Below, one piece after another: positions 14,695-25,501 of a DNA stretch of 64,000 bases (position 1 is its first letter; every line of letters begins with the position of its first letter). Under the pieces are notes generated by a model. That model did no database searches and was not told the DNA's origin. It worked only from the letters and a program-made list of their open reading frames with translations. The stretch lies in NCBI RefSeq assembly GCF_033473495.1, contig NC_088938.1:2108001-2172000 (forward strand). The letters are read 5' to 3'. A program made the translations under genes and the position numbers. Source of the DNA: Cercospora beticola (Eukaryota > Ascomycota > Dothideomycetes > Mycosphaerellales > Mycosphaerellaceae).

Positions 14695-17319
14695 ATGGCG
14701 GATAGAGACCTCGACCATGGCAACATATACGGAAGGAGCGAGACGACTCTCGCAGTCGTCATATCGATGCTGCTTCTGTGCACCATCTTCGTGGCACTTC
14801 GTATGATATCGCGGGTGGCAATCGTAAAGAAAGTGATCCTGGACGACTATTTCATGATCCTGGCCTGGGCCATTACTGTTGGTTTATGCGCTTCGATCTG
14901 TGTAGGGACCGTCAACGGCCTCGGACGCCATGAAGTTGATGTGCCAGATGCGTGGCAACCGGCATTGCGAAAGTCCAACTACGCTTTCGCGGTGCTCTAC
15001 CAGCCGGCTCTGATGGCGACGAAGACATCGATTCTGGCCTTCTATTTGACCTTCTCCAGCGCCGAACGATTATTCAAATGGTCATGCTATGCGACACTTT
15101 TCGTCGTCAACGCTGGTGGGCTGGCACTGACGCTCGTGACGGTCTTTCAATGCAGTCCGGTGTCTGCAGCATTCTACGCGATCACTCCAGCCGGCGCGCA
15201 ATGCACTGATATCCTCACGATCTACCTCTCGTCAATACCACTCAACATCATAACCGATCTGGCGATACTGTTTCTCCCGATGCCGGTCTTGACCAGTATG
15301 CGATTACCGAAGAAGCAGAAGATAATCCTACTCGTCACCTTCAGCTTCGGTATTTTCGTAACAGTGGTCGATGTCGTTCGAGTACATTACCTGCAGTCTG
15401 CAGCCGAAATGCGCCTGGCTGAGATTGCGAATGCCCGCGCCAGCGATTCGTCACGAAACTCGATCGAAACCGACTCTTCATTCTATTTGGCATTCTCTTT
15501 TATGTGGTCAGCAATCGAGGTCACTGTGGGGATTATGTGCGCTTGCGTTCCAGGTCTGAAGCCATTAGTCGCGCGATTCTTCCCCAGCATGCTCCGAGAT
15601 CCGGGAGACGCGCCTTCGAAATTCGGCTCGATCTCAACACCTGATGCAGAGGTGCAAAAGGTGGCACCACTTGTTCCAGATATACCAGAGGACGTCCATT
15701 TTCGCGACTTTGGCAGAGCAGCCAGCAGTCAGGAAGAAGAAGAGGAGCAAGGCCCGATGGGCATGATGGAGTTCCTCACTACTCCGGACATGGGTGAATT
15801 TCACCCCATGGAGCGATCACCTACGGCCCTTACGAATACCACGCGACACACTGTTCCGAATTCGCCTACGTTCTTCGACTTCGTCGACATGAAGCAGAAG
15901 AAGAGCTTGGCTTACCTGACCACCAAAGAATCCATCTACCCCGTGGCGCTCGTGACAGTCATGTTCTTCGTCTGGGGCTTTGAATACGGTCTGGTCGATG
16001 TCCTCAACAGCCAATTCCAGACTGTTGCTAGCGTCACTGTCGCTCAGTCGGTCGGCATTGGCAGTGCCTACTACTGTGGTTACCTGGTCGGACCGATCAC
16101 CATCGGGCACTGGGTGCTCAAACACTGGGGTTTCAAAGCATGCTTCCCCATTGGGCTGAGCATATATGCTTGTGGGTGCTTGATCTTTTGGCCAGCAGCT
16201 GTTCTGACATCCTGGCCAACCATCCTCGTCACGAACTTCATCGTCGGTTTCGGCTTGTCGATGCTGGAAATCTCAGCAAACACTTTCATCTCGCTTTGTG
16301 GCCCGGCGCAATACGCGGAGGTTCGACTGAATTTGAGTCAGGGAGTGCAAGCTGTCGGCGGTGTAGTCGCTCCACTGATTGCAGACAAAGCCTTCTATCA
16401 CAAAACCTCGAACGCACCATCCTTGATCAACACGCAATGGGCATATCTCGGAATCTCCCTCTTCACTGTCGCGCTGGCCGTCATGTATTTCTACATCCCG
16501 TTACCAGAAGCCACAGATGCTGAGCTGGAGGACGCCGCTGAGAGAATGGACAGTGCGCATAAACGAAGGTTCGGCAATGTGCGCATCATCTGGTTCATCC
16601 TTGCCATAGGCGCCTTCAGCCAATTCTGCTACGTTGGAGCCCAAGAAGTTGTTGGCACCACTTTCCCTCCCTACTTGGAGACCGTCATGCCGCGCCTCGA
16701 TACTTCAGACTTCTCCGCGATAGCACATACAGCGTTCGCCATCTCAAGATTCCTCGCCGCGGGACTGTGCCTCTGGATCACTCCTCGCGTGCTCTTGCTG
16801 GCTTTCTGCTGCGGTACCATCATCTTCTCTGCATTGTGTATGCATCTTACAGGTGGCGCCGCAGTTGCAATGCAAGTTATGATCTTCTTCTGTGAAGGTC
16901 CCATCTTCGGTTTGATCTTCGCGCAAGCGCTCCGAGGACAAGGCCGGCACACCAAATTCGCAAGTGTCATCCTTACAGCTTCTATTGGCGGCGGCGCGAT
17001 CTTCTCGCCTATCTCAACGGCTCTGCGAGCGAATGGGCGGAGCGTGCCGTTCAGTCTTGTCGTTGCTGTTGCGGCGTTCGCGGCGACCACAGTCTTCGCA
17101 GTGGTTTTGTGTCTTTCAAGACCGATGAGATTGGTAGCGGACCCAATCAAGGACCCGAGCGCTTCGAAGCCTGCCTCGAGGGACGAGAGACCCGGGTCGA
17201 CGAGTAGTCGAGCCAGTCGAGCGTTGAGCTTTTTGAGTTTGGGAGGTAAGAAGAAGGAGCGGGAGTCGGCGGGTGTGGAATATCGGGAGAGGAAAATCAG
17301 CACGCCTATTGATGAATGA
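14695..17319 (+). CDS. PTH11/rhodopsin-like membrane domain fused to FucP-type MFS sugar transporter
   Basis: A single uninterrupted frame of 874 residues joins two families normally found apart. Residues about 15-300 form the fungal rhodopsin-like/SAT4-PTH11 integral membrane domain: seven hydrophobic helices, the DDYFMILAW motif after helix 1, conserved FQCSPV, and an SSFYLAFSFMWSAIE helix. A roughly 100-residue polar linker follows, with an acidic SQEEEEEQG run. Residues about 412-825 form an MFS transporter of the fucose permease/glucose-galactose type, with the signature FFVWGFEYGLVDVLN and twelve predicted helices. A charged Ser/Arg tail ends the protein. The ATG at 14695 is used because the in-frame codon at 14683 is GTG. 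There is no intron at the junction. Function is inferred: a sugar transporter or transceptor at the plasma membrane, with the N-terminal domain possibly sensing or regulating. Confidence 0.9.
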   Translation: MADRDLDHGNIYGRSETTLAVVISMLLLCTIFVALRMISRVAIVKKVILDDYFMILAWAITVGLCASICVGTVNGLGRHEVDVPDAWQPALRKSNYAFAVLYQPALMATKTSILAFYLTFSSAERLFKWSCYATLFVVNAGGLALTLVTVFQCSPVSAAFYAITPAGAQCTDILTIYLSSIPLNIITDLAILFLPMPVLTSMRLPKKQKIILLVTFSFGIFVTVVDVVRVHYLQSAAEMRLAEIANARASDSSRNSIETDSSFYLAFSFMWSAIEVTVGIMCACVPGLKPLVARFFPSMLRDPGDAPSKFGSISTPDAEVQKVAPLVPDIPEDVHFRDFGRAASSQEEEEEQGPMGMMEFLTTPDMGEFHPMERSPTALTNTTRHTVPNSPTFFDFVDMKQKKSLAYLTTKESIYPVALVTVMFFVWGFEYGLVDVLNSQFQTVASVTVAQSVGIGSAYYCGYLVGPITIGHWVLKHWGFKACFPIGLSIYACGCLIFWPAAVLTSWPTILVTNFIVGFGLSMLEISANTFISLCGPAQYAEVRLNLSQGVQAVGGVVAPLIADKAFYHKTSNAPSLINTQWAYLGISLFTVALAVMYFYIPLPEATDAELEDAAERMDSAHKRRFGNVRIIWFILAIGAFSQFCYVGAQEVVGTTFPPYLETVMPRLDTSDFSAIAHTAFAISRFLAAGLCLWITPRVLLLAFCCGTIIFSALCMHLTGGAAVAMQVMIFFCEGPIFGLIFAQALRGQGRHTKFASVILTASIGGGAIFSPISTALRANGRSVPFSLVVAVAAFAATTVFAVVLCLSRPMRLVADPIKDPSASKPASRDERPGSTSSRASRALSFLSLGGKKKERESAGVEYRERKISTPIDE

Positions 17320-18344
17320 AACGACGGATGACGAAACAATGGAAAGTTCCTTGACATTTGTGATATCCCATTTGATGCGTTTTTAGGAAGTTTTGGGCGA
17401 CGGTGTATAGGTGTATATGAGGATTGAAAATGGACTGGGGTGAGAGCTTTGTACAGTCGCTCTCGCTTCTGGTTGTTGTACATAGTTGCACATAGGATGA
17501 GCATATTCTCTGAAGCATTTGTGCCAGACACAGCAAGTCGCTATCAGCTGCTAAAGCCTCGTATCATGAACACATCCAGTATGTCCGTATCGTGTCGAGA
17601 CATGACAAATCCCCCGCCTTTATCGTTTCTCCGGTTCTTGGTAGACATCCTCCTTTCCTTATGGCTGACACCTCTACCTTCACCTTCACAGCTCGTGACT
17701 CTCGAGAACATAGCTGCAGGTTTTCGAATAGCCGTATGGCACATTCGATGCGTCAGCTCATGTCGTACTGTGCTGGTCGAGCTGTCCGCTGTTCCCCAAG
17801 GATTTAGTAAATATGCACGCTGAACGGGCTGCAGTACTGAAGGCTTGTTTGGTGCGCCCACGAATACAGGCTGTCTGCGGGAACAATTACACTAGCGCGG
17901 CAGCAAACTAAGGCGTGTGGCGATAGAGCGTGGCGCGGGTAGGATGGGCTCTGTCATGCAGGAGCCGACACTGCGCAGGTAGGTCACCGAGCTTGCGGGA
18001 CCATGCTGCTCGCGATGCTTCACTTGCTCTCTTTCTGGTCCTGAACGCCCGACAGCGCTTCATAACAGTCCAATGCTTCTACGCGGTCGGAAAGAGCTTT
18101 GACTCGTTTCGTTGGGAGCTTGAATTTCTCGCGAGTGTTTCGAAATGCTGTCGCGCGTGTAGATGCCAACGTGAATGCGGTACCGGCCTGGCAGACGGTG
18201 GTTGCTTCAGGGTTTGTCGTCGACGCGCCAGTCTTCTATTTTGGTCGATGTCGTGGCAGGTTGCTAGCCACGAGGTTTCCTTCGTTGTACTATCACCGGG
18301 CATACGCCCGTTGATGAGCCGCGGCATCAAGCAATATTACTTCC
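17320..18344. other. 1-kb convergent intergenic region
   Basis: It lies between the stop codons of the fusion gene and the SLC35F-like gene, so it should contain two 3' UTRs. Frames here carry no recognisable domain. Confidence 0.4.
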
Positions 18345-19655
18345 TTAGTCCTTCTTTTCGCCCAATGTATCGTAAGCCAGCATTCCAAATGCCACGAAAA
18401 TGAAACTCCCACCGATATAAGTCGCCAGGCTTGGGCTTAAATCCCATACCAGCCAGTCCGCCAATGCAACAAAGAACACGCTAAGAACATTCGCCATACT
18501 GCCGAATACAGGATCAGTCCAGATTACCAGCACAACAAGTAATGTAATGCCAATGACGCCTGAGAGGACTGCAATGACAAGCCATAGCCATTCGTACACC
18601 GTGGGGAAGACAAATGTCTCAATGCCAAAAATGTGGAAAATTATAAGCGCGACCCAAAGTACGCCGAAAGTGTAGAACCCGGTAAGAGCGGACGCCGCGA
18701 GCGTGAGTGGGAGAGAAGATTCTTGTGATTCAGGTCTGCTCGAGCAGGCCCACTTCTTCAACAACACCTCATACAAGCCAAAGGCAACTGCTCCGACGCA
18801 AGCGATGATGTTGCCGAGCAGTCGACTCGCACCAATGGCAGCATGTTCGGAATCAGCATCCGAGGAATGGTCTGCCGTAGTGTCGCCGTATGCAATGGTG
18901 AAAGTCCCAGCTATGCTGAGTGCTACTGCTAGCATGGATATCCAGCCTAGCTTCTCCTTTAGTATGGGAACGGAAAATGCGGCAGCAAAAAAGGTGCTAC
19001 AATTGTAGATCGCAGTCAGATCAGCTGGTGTGGTGAGACTGAGCGACGTGAACCAGCTGAAGCCGGAAACGGTAAGTACGACTGTCACGATGGCCATAGA
19101 AGTGGCGAGGAAATCGAGTGGGCCACCTGTTCTTCCAGGGCCTTTGATGACCATTTTACTACCATGTGTCGCAAATGCATCGATTGTGGCGATCGATTCT
19201 CGAAGCTTATTATTGTATTCTCGAACCCATTGCATGTACGAGACTTGTCGATTGCACCAGCGTAGGTAGAACATGTGGATAATCCAAGGCAGGGCCAGAG
19301 CAGAATGGGTAAGGTACATCGTTGCGACAGGTTTCTTCCAGTCTAGTTCATCCTCAATGTATGCAGTGGCTTCCGTGTTGATCGTAAAGCCCAACACGCA
19401 GGTCGCCAAGGTTAAGGCGATCTTCCAGGCCGGCACTTTCTTCTTCGGTGGAGGGCCATCGAGGGACCGGTTGCGATAGTGGCTGACAGGTGTCCGTTCG
19501 CCAGCAAGTTGGTCGCCATCTTGGTAGTCTTGGAGTTCGGATAGTTCGATGTCGCTTTCTTGAGAACGTCTTTCTGTTTCTAAAAAGGGCTGATCTTGAT
19601 CTTCGTCCTCTTGGAGCTTTGTTCTCGACGTGGCATTGGGGGCTAAGCGGCTCAT
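18345..19655 (-). CDS. SLC35F/THI74-type drug/metabolite transporter family protein
   Basis: Multi-pass solute carrier of the drug/metabolite transporter superfamily, close to SLC35F and the yeast Thi74/YML018C vacuolar-membrane group. A single exon encodes 436 residues from the ATG at 19655; the in-frame codon six upstream is TTG, so it is not used. The first 85 residues are hydrophilic with acidic patches and a KKKVPAWK stretch, then about ten membrane helices follow. Landmarks are LTTPADLTAIYNCSTFFAA (after helix 4), the paired EamA-like helices with PILKEKLGW, and NVLSVFFVALADWLVW near the end. It ends LGEKKD, a short lysine tail that could act in membrane sorting (inference). The substrate is unknown. 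It diverges from the Cut8/Sts1 gene over about 0.5 kb. Confidence 0.88.
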   Translation of the reverse strand: MSRLAPNATSRTKLQEDEDQDQPFLETERRSQESDIELSELQDYQDGDQLAGERTPVSHYRNRSLDGPPPKKKVPAWKIALTLATCVLGFTINTEATAYIEDELDWKKPVATMYLTHSALALPWIIHMFYLRWCNRQVSYMQWVREYNNKLRESIATIDAFATHGSKMVIKGPGRTGGPLDFLATSMAIVTVVLTVSGFSWFTSLSLTTPADLTAIYNCSTFFAAAFSVPILKEKLGWISMLAVALSIAGTFTIAYGDTTADHSSDADSEHAAIGASRLLGNIIACVGAVAFGLYEVLLKKWACSSRPESQESSLPLTLAASALTGFYTFGVLWVALIIFHIFGIETFVFPTVYEWLWLVIAVLSGVIGITLLVVLVIWTDPVFGSMANVLSVFFVALADWLVWDLSPSLATYIGGSFIFVAFGMLAYDTLGEKKD

Positions 19656-20153
19656 TGTCGCTGTGATAGGCAAGCTGACAAGGGTCGTTGGAAGCGGACT
19701 TCAGGACTGTTATGCCATGTCTGGATGACCAATTGTTTGCGAACCAGGATAGACGGAGTTGTGTGACGGATCGTGCCAGCGGTTCATGTCACGTTTGATA
19801 TTGGCAGACGGTAGGCGCGATGATGAGAAAGGAGAGCGTCGGTGCCAAGTGCTGATCCTAAGCGCAGCCTGTAAGGCCAGCGTTCAGGCAGAACAGCGGA
19901 ACAAACCTCGGTGCGGCTCGTGTCCATAGGTCGTCGACTAACACGACTCTTCTCAAACAAACAACCTGCACCGGCACCTACGCCCTCGTCCAACACATCG
20001 TCCGCCGGCCGGCCCACCGCACCGCTCAATCTCCTTTGTCCGCCCCCTTCACGCCGGGCCCAGCACATTCACGAGCCTCGACGGCGGATCTGGGCGACGT
20101 CTGCACCACCACGACCAGCTTCCGCCCCTCCAGCTTCCGCCGCGAGCTCCAGG
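19656..20153. promoter_or_regulatory. Divergent promoter region, SLC35F-like / Cut8
   Basis: About 500 bases between two head-to-head start codons. The plus-side half is C-rich. The Cut8 frame is open leftward to 19911 but contains only a GTG, no ATG, so this is taken as leader and promoter. Confidence 0.45.
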
Positions 20154-21071
20154 ATGAACAGCATCAGCACCCTCCCACCGCCTCCTCACCTTCTCGCCAA
20201 CAACCGCCTGTCGCCCTCGCGAGACTTCAACATGTCTGCCTCCCGGAAGCGCAAAGCTTCCGAGGAGCCCGACCACGACCGCATGTCCACATCGCCCACC
20301 ATCACCGGTCGGCAACTACCACCTCCACGCAGCAAGCGCACCCGCACAGGCGCTGCCCAAGGACGGCCACTCGCTCTACCTCGACTGCTAGAGACTCTCT
20401 CCGCAGACCAAATGCGCCAACTCTTGCAAAACATCTGCGACCAGCACCCAGAGCTTCAACAAGAGATTGTGACCAAAGCTCCACGGCCTTCAGTCGAGTC
20501 TACACTGCAGGTCCTCAGCAAATACGAAAACACATTCCAGCAAGCGTTCCCGCTCGGCAACAGACCGACCTCAGACTACTCATACAACCGCGTACGAACA
20601 CAGCTACGAGAACTGATCGAGGCTGTACGTGAGTACACTCCACATTTCCTTCCGCCACAGGAGACAGCAGATAGCATATCACTGCAATATCTCGACTCCG
20701 TCACCAATATGATTCACCGATTACCCGACTGGGATACCTTTCAGCACCAGCGACACAAAAACGAAGCATATGACGAAATTGCAAAGGCGTGGGCATTGGT
20801 AATCAAAGAAGCTGCGAAGCGAGCCGGCGGCTTCCACTTGCAATTCGGAGGCTGGGATCACAAGATAGTGGAACACAACCAAAAGAGTGGCGGGAAGATG
20901 GCGGAAGCAGTGAATGAGGTCAACATAGCTCTGGGCTTCATGCAGCCAGCTTCCTCGTCGTCCTCACAGCAACCTCCTGGCGTCAGTGAAGAGCGTGCGA
21001 GTATTCGCCAGCAGCTATTCTCTGGCACTTACGGCGGCCATCAACTTGGAATCGGACAGCATGGCTGGTAA
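20154..21071 (+). CDS. sts1/cut8: Tethering factor for nuclear proteasome Cut8/STS1
   Basis: Anchors 26S proteasomes at the nuclear envelope and promotes nuclear protein degradation. A single exon encodes 305 residues. The ATG at 20154 gives the family-typical N-terminus MNSISTLPPPPHLL, then a basic NLS-like SASRKRKASEE; an upstream in-frame extension has no ATG. The Cut8 domain covers about 70-265: the dimerisation helices LSADQMRQLLQNICDQHP, then a six-helix bundle with LQYLDSVTNMIHRLPDW. A conserved FGGWDHKIVEHNQKS segment follows near 235-255. The Ser/Gln tail ends GIGQHGW. In yeast Cut8/Sts1 is itself a short-lived ubiquitinated protein whose lysine-rich N-terminus binds the proteasome; the basic N-terminus here fits that. 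Length agrees with the family. Confidence 0.95.
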   Translation: MNSISTLPPPPHLLANNRLSPSRDFNMSASRKRKASEEPDHDRMSTSPTITGRQLPPPRSKRTRTGAAQGRPLALPRLLETLSADQMRQLLQNICDQHPELQQEIVTKAPRPSVESTLQVLSKYENTFQQAFPLGNRPTSDYSYNRVRTQLRELIEAVREYTPHFLPPQETADSISLQYLDSVTNMIHRLPDWDTFQHQRHKNEAYDEIAKAWALVIKEAAKRAGGFHLQFGGWDHKIVEHNQKSGGKMAEAVNEVNIALGFMQPASSSSSQQPPGVSEERASIRQQLFSGTYGGHQLGIGQHGW

Positions 21072-22149
21072 AAGATGAAAGAAAGAAGGGAGAGAGAAGT
21101 TTCATTTGTAGATGACCCGCCACTGTGCATTTCTTTGCAGCGTTTTTCAGCATCGATTATGGGAGGAAGAAGCATTTGCGGGCGCTTGGAATTTGAGAAG
21201 ATGGCGCATGGTCAATGCTCGGAGCTTGATGACCTTTTTTTTCCTGCGCGCTCTGGGACATGCTGGAGTTGCAAGGCAGGTGGCTGTTTCAAGTGCAATA
21301 TTCTGTTTACTAGACACGGCCGATACAACACACACGAGACGAGTGCGCATTTGGTGAGGCGAAAGGAGAAGAACATTGCCATGATCGTTTCAGAGATCAA
21401 ACTGTGAGAGAAGGCAGCAGCAGAAGCGAAGCTGTCCACCATGAGTGACTTTCATGTCAATTCAGGAAGGGGATGAGAGAGAAAGAGAAATCAAAGCAGT
21501 TGACTATCACTATCGCATGTTGTGCAGATTTTACTTTCTCATGCCTTTTGTTCAAGAACACCATTCTCTCTGGTTTGTATCGCTTTCCCATGCCTCCCTA
21601 TCAGCCCGCCTCTATAATGCCGACTGCACTGCCCCAGAGAACACGCTGCTCTCGGAGAGGAGAGTAGCAAGTCTGTGTCGTGACGGCCGCGTACAGGAGA
21701 CATGTGATCACAAGCGTGTAGTAGCTCCCACCTCACCGCCTCACGTAGATGCTCCACTGTTCCTTTTGGCCACATGATCGACGGGCAACAGGGTTGTCAC
21801 TTCGCAACCCAATGTCATAGACGATATCGACAAAAACTCTTTGGCATCATTTACCTCAGTTCTATCAAAGTGGTTCGAGAACAGAAAGCTGTCTGGTCGG
21901 CATGCCGGATTTTGTTGTTCCAGGAAAGTTCCTTGAAATTGAAAATTGAGAAATTGGATGCGAAAGAAATGTCCTAACTAGGCTCCGTGCATGCATCACC
22001 TTCACGCACGTTCTGTTGTCTTTCTATACTACGAACAATATACATCGAATTTGTACAAAAACGCCTTTTTCATCATTTCTCATGCGGACCATAATATCCA
22101 AGGACCAAAGATCTCCACGCTAATGCTCTATGCAAGTCATGATAACTCT
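21072..22149. other. 1.1-kb convergent intergenic region
   Basis: It lies between the stops of Cut8 and the PLC-like gene, and is relatively A/T-rich after 21800. Probably two 3' UTRs. No coding content that I can defend. Confidence 0.4.
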
Positions 22150-23626
22150 TTACAGAAGAAGCAAGGTAAACAAGAAAGCGCCTGCCATTACGACGAAACT
22201 CGTCTCAACCATGGTGCCGGAAGAGTCTGGTAGTCCGCAGCATTCTCTGGTATATTGAACACCGTTCGCCGCGGCAGCGACATGGAAGACTGAGCCCGGT
22301 TCAGGAGAACCGTAGTTGTAATAATCGACGAGCATGAAGTTTGGTGGGCGATCCCATTGTTCTAGAAGATAAGTTAGTCGGAAAATAGGAACTGAGAGGT
22401 CGGAGGGGCCGCTCACGAGTGCAGTCAACATTCATCTTTCCCAGAGCTCCAAAGACAATCTCCTGACTATTTGTCAAATTCAGTTCCGCTGTGTTCGGAA
22501 TCAAGATCGCCTCGTCGCCTGTTGCGATCCCAATACTTGACAAGTCGACCGCAACGTTCAAGTTGTGGTTGGCGAGGTACATGTATTGATCTCGAGCAAG
22601 AGTCTCGTTGAGATCAGGCGGGCGTTGGGCATCGCAGGGGAAAGACTGGTTTGTGGGCGAGAAGGGAGTTTCCCAGATGTGAGAGAATTCGTCCAAGATG
22701 TAGGGGACACGGGACTGGTCAGCATCGTAGTCCATGAAGACAACGAGTCGGTTGTTGCCGAGGATCATTTCTCCGAGCGTTGGCCATTGTTCGCGGTATT
22801 GGGGGATGTAAGCCGGCTCGTAGAGGTATGGCAGGAGGCCGGCGTTGGTGAAGGCGGGCACGAAGTTCTCGACATCAGTGAAGTCGCTGTTACCAATGAG
22901 CATGGTCAGGACGTCGTAGGGATGGTCTTGGAGCCAGCCGCGAATAAGCTCCAGCTCGGATTGAAAAGTTCCAGCATTGAGCTGATCACAAGAGGTGTGG
23001 CAGTTGTAAAGCGTCTCGTTGACCCAGTGAACTTGACCCTGGAGCATGCGTACTCCATCGTTGAGCTGGGTGAGGATGGGCAGCTCTTGGTTAGAAGCGG
23101 CATTGTTGGGGACAACGAATGCGGAGTTGTGGGATGTGATCATGGAGATGTTTGAGTACTTGCGCGTGCAGAACTCGGGCCAGCCATTGCAAGGGACGGT
23201 GTTTGTGGGTCGTGCTGCTGAACTGGTGGAGCTTGCTGTGCTGTTGGAAGTTCCGTTTGTGGGGGATGCACTGCCGCCGATCTGCGTGAGTTCTATCGAA
23301 CGTGTCGATGCCGTGATCTGAGAATTGGTTGAAGTTGATGTCCCGTTCGTAGTCCCGGTCTGTGATGCGGTTGCAGTTCTAGTGACGGTGCTCTGGCCGG
23401 TGACTAGCAGATATGTGTACTGAGAGCCCGTGAAGGTGAAGGTGGGCACATCGCTCCCGGTGAGGGTGATGTACGAATTGGTGAAGGAGAACTCAGAGGC
23501 GGTGCCGGTTCGTGTCCGTGATGCGCTGCTGGTCGTGGATGGCGAGGATGTTTCCGTGTTCGACTCCTCCTGTGCTCTTGCTCCTGCTGCTGCCAGACAT
23601 AGCAGCCAGATGGCGTTGGAAAGCAT
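22150..23626 (-). CDS. Secreted, GPI-anchored PLC-like phosphodiesterase (PI-PLC X-type TIM barrel)
   Basis: Predicted cell-surface protein with a PLC-like phosphodiesterase domain. Two exons, 23626-22417 and 22361-22150, give 473 residues; the intron opens GTGAGC and closes TTCTAG and restores a continuous frame (DCTQQWDRPPNF). The ATG at 23626 is chosen because it yields a clean signal peptide (MLSNAIWLLCLAAAGARA). Residues about 20-150 are a Ser/Thr-rich, probably heavily O-glycosylated stalk. The barrel starts at CNGWPEFC; ISMITSHNSAF at about 160 carries the His equivalent to the first catalytic His of PI-PLC X domains. Several N-glycosylation sites occur. The C-terminus is a hydrophobic FLFTLLLL tail typical of GPI addition. 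Whether phospholipids are cleaved is unknown; many fungal members lack the calcium-binding residues of metazoan PLC. Confidence 0.88.
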
Positions 23627-24462
23627 CTCTGTCGCTGTACAAACAACGCCCAACTCCTTGCCGTGCTACTTCACCAAATCAATGAGAGAGAGACAGCATG
23701 GAAGAGCTCCTCGGAGGCAGAAAATGAGCAGCAAGCCACCAAAGTCAGGACCATTGCGGCTCCAAAACAGCCTTTCCATCATGGCACCAGCGGCGCCGAA
23801 AGCCGCGCTACTGCCACCGTTCAGCTATTCACGATGATCTGCAGGTCGTGTTTCTGGCGCAGCGTGGCCTCCACTTTCGTCATACTTCGCCCGTCGCCGC
23901 GCAATCCCGGCGAGATATGTCTTGGCGAGTCGATCGTGCTGTAGCTCAATCTCGTCGTGCCATCGCTGTCGAAGTATTTGCAATTCCGCAGATGAAAGGC
24001 AGGCATTTGGGCGTGCTGGACATCGGTCATGGTGTAGGCAAAAGATGTCTGAGGCTGCGGAGTAAGACAGAGTGACGCAACGATGCTCGCTCGGGCTGTG
24101 ATCCGAAGCGCGCGAGCCCCTGTTGGCGCGCGGTGAAGTTTGATGGCGCCGAGCGGTCTTGACGTCGCCGCTTGCTGCACGCCACGCATTTCGCTGCTCC
24201 TCAGCAACATTTTGGGTGTGCGCGTGTGTGTACGTGCTCTGCCACGCACTGCTGCCACCTACCCGCGTAGGTTCGATGATGTCTTTGCTACCACCGGTAG
24301 GCTAGTCGCTCTCCCGCCCGATTCTCTCTCCTGCGCCCTGCTTGAATTTCTTCTCCATGACTACACGCCATTGAGACTGTCCTACTTCGTGAACGGCTCT
24401 GCTGAAGTCGTCGTCCAGGAGCTGTCGCTGGAGAGTGCGGAGGAGATAGACAAGCAGACAAC
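23627..24462. promoter_or_regulatory. Divergent promoter region, PLC-like / SUR7-like
   Basis: About 835 bases between head-to-head start codons. A minus-strand frame with an ATG at 24030 and stop at 23821 (69 codons) lies inside. I do not call it a gene. The rest is taken as the two promoters and leaders. Confidence 0.4.
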
Positions 24463-25501
24463 ATGTTCGGACGCAAGAAGAAAGACGAGGGTCTCGCAGA
24501 TGCTGGCTCCGACTCCGAGCGAACAGTGACCCACGACTACGAGCCCACCAAAGCACAAATCAAGAGAGCCACGCGACAGCGATTCATCTGGGCTCTCCTC
24601 TCTTCCTTCCTCCTGCTGATCTCGGTGGTATTCTTGATTCTGGTCGAGATTGGAAACACGAGCATCAGCAGCACCTTGAACAAGATCTGGTTCATCCGAC
24701 TCGATCTTTCCGACATCATTCCTGTCAGCGTCCCCAACGCCGTGCTCATCAACAGTATAGCCCAGTCGCTGGGTCTTCACGATTTCTACACCGTCGGGCT
24801 ATGGAACTACTGCGAGGGTTACGAAGGTCAAGGCGTGACCAACTGCTCCCCTCCCGAGACCCTCTACTGGTTTAATCCCGTAGCAATCGTCCAGAGCCAA
24901 CTGCTGGCAGGAGCAACCAGTGAGTGCAGCCCACTTCCCTAATTGTCACCACCACGAGGAAGGAGCATGAACAAGCTAACACATATACCCCACAGTCGCC
25001 CTCCCCGCCGAAATCAACGACATCCTCGACCTCATCCGTCTCGTCTCCAACTGGATGTTCGGCCTCTTCCTAACAGGTCTCATCCTCGACTTCATCGTCA
25101 TCTTCCTCCTCCCCCTCAGCGTCTTCACTCGCTGGCTCTCCCTCCCTCTCAGCATCATCACCTTCATCGCCGCCCTCCTCACCACCGCAGCTGCAATTAT
25201 CGCAACTGTCATGTTCATCATCATGCAGAACGCCATCACATCAGCCACAGAATTGAACATCCGAGCAAGCATTGGAACACAAATGTTCGTCTTCATGTGG
25301 ATCGCTGCTATCGCCAGTGTGCTGGCTTTCGCAATTCAACTGGGCATGTGCTGCTGTTGCGCGAGTCGTAGGGATGTGAGAACGGGAAGGAGGATGGGGA
25401 GTAAGAAGGCTTGGACTACGACGCGGTCGGACGGTGCTGTGGAGGAGACGAGTGAGAAGAAGAGATTGCCCACTTTCGGGCGAAACAAAAGAACTGCATA
25501 A
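24463..25501 (+). CDS. SUR7/PalI family four-helix membrane protein
   Basis: Member of the SUR7/PalI (claudin-like) family, found in fungal eisosomes, cortical patches and the pH-sensing pathway. Two exons, 24463-24919 and 24996-25501, give 320 residues; the intron opens GTGAGT and closes CCCACAG, with the junction forming an Ile codon. Helix 1 lies near 41-63. A large extracellular loop follows, with GLWNYCEGYEGQGVTNC containing the family's W-x-x-x-C...C cysteine motif. Helices 2-4 lie near 170-193, 200-228 and 248-272, the last ending in a CCCC run that may be palmitoylated. The cytoplasmic tail is basic and ends GRNKRTA. Whether it is an eisosome SUR7 or a PalI-like regulator cannot be decided; the short tail argues against classical PalI, which has a long one. 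Confidence 0.88.

Noticed and set aside
22565..23155. 196-codon plus-strand frame opposite the PLC-like gene
   Set aside because: Antisense shadow of a real coding exon; Val/Glu-rich composition typical of such shadows.
23821..24030. 69-codon minus-strand ATG frame (MTDVQHAQMPAF) between the PLC-like and SUR7-like genes
   Set aside because: Protein-like in feel and the frame is open upstream with Arg-rich sequence, but no recognised family and it lies in a divergent promoter. Needs transcript evidence.
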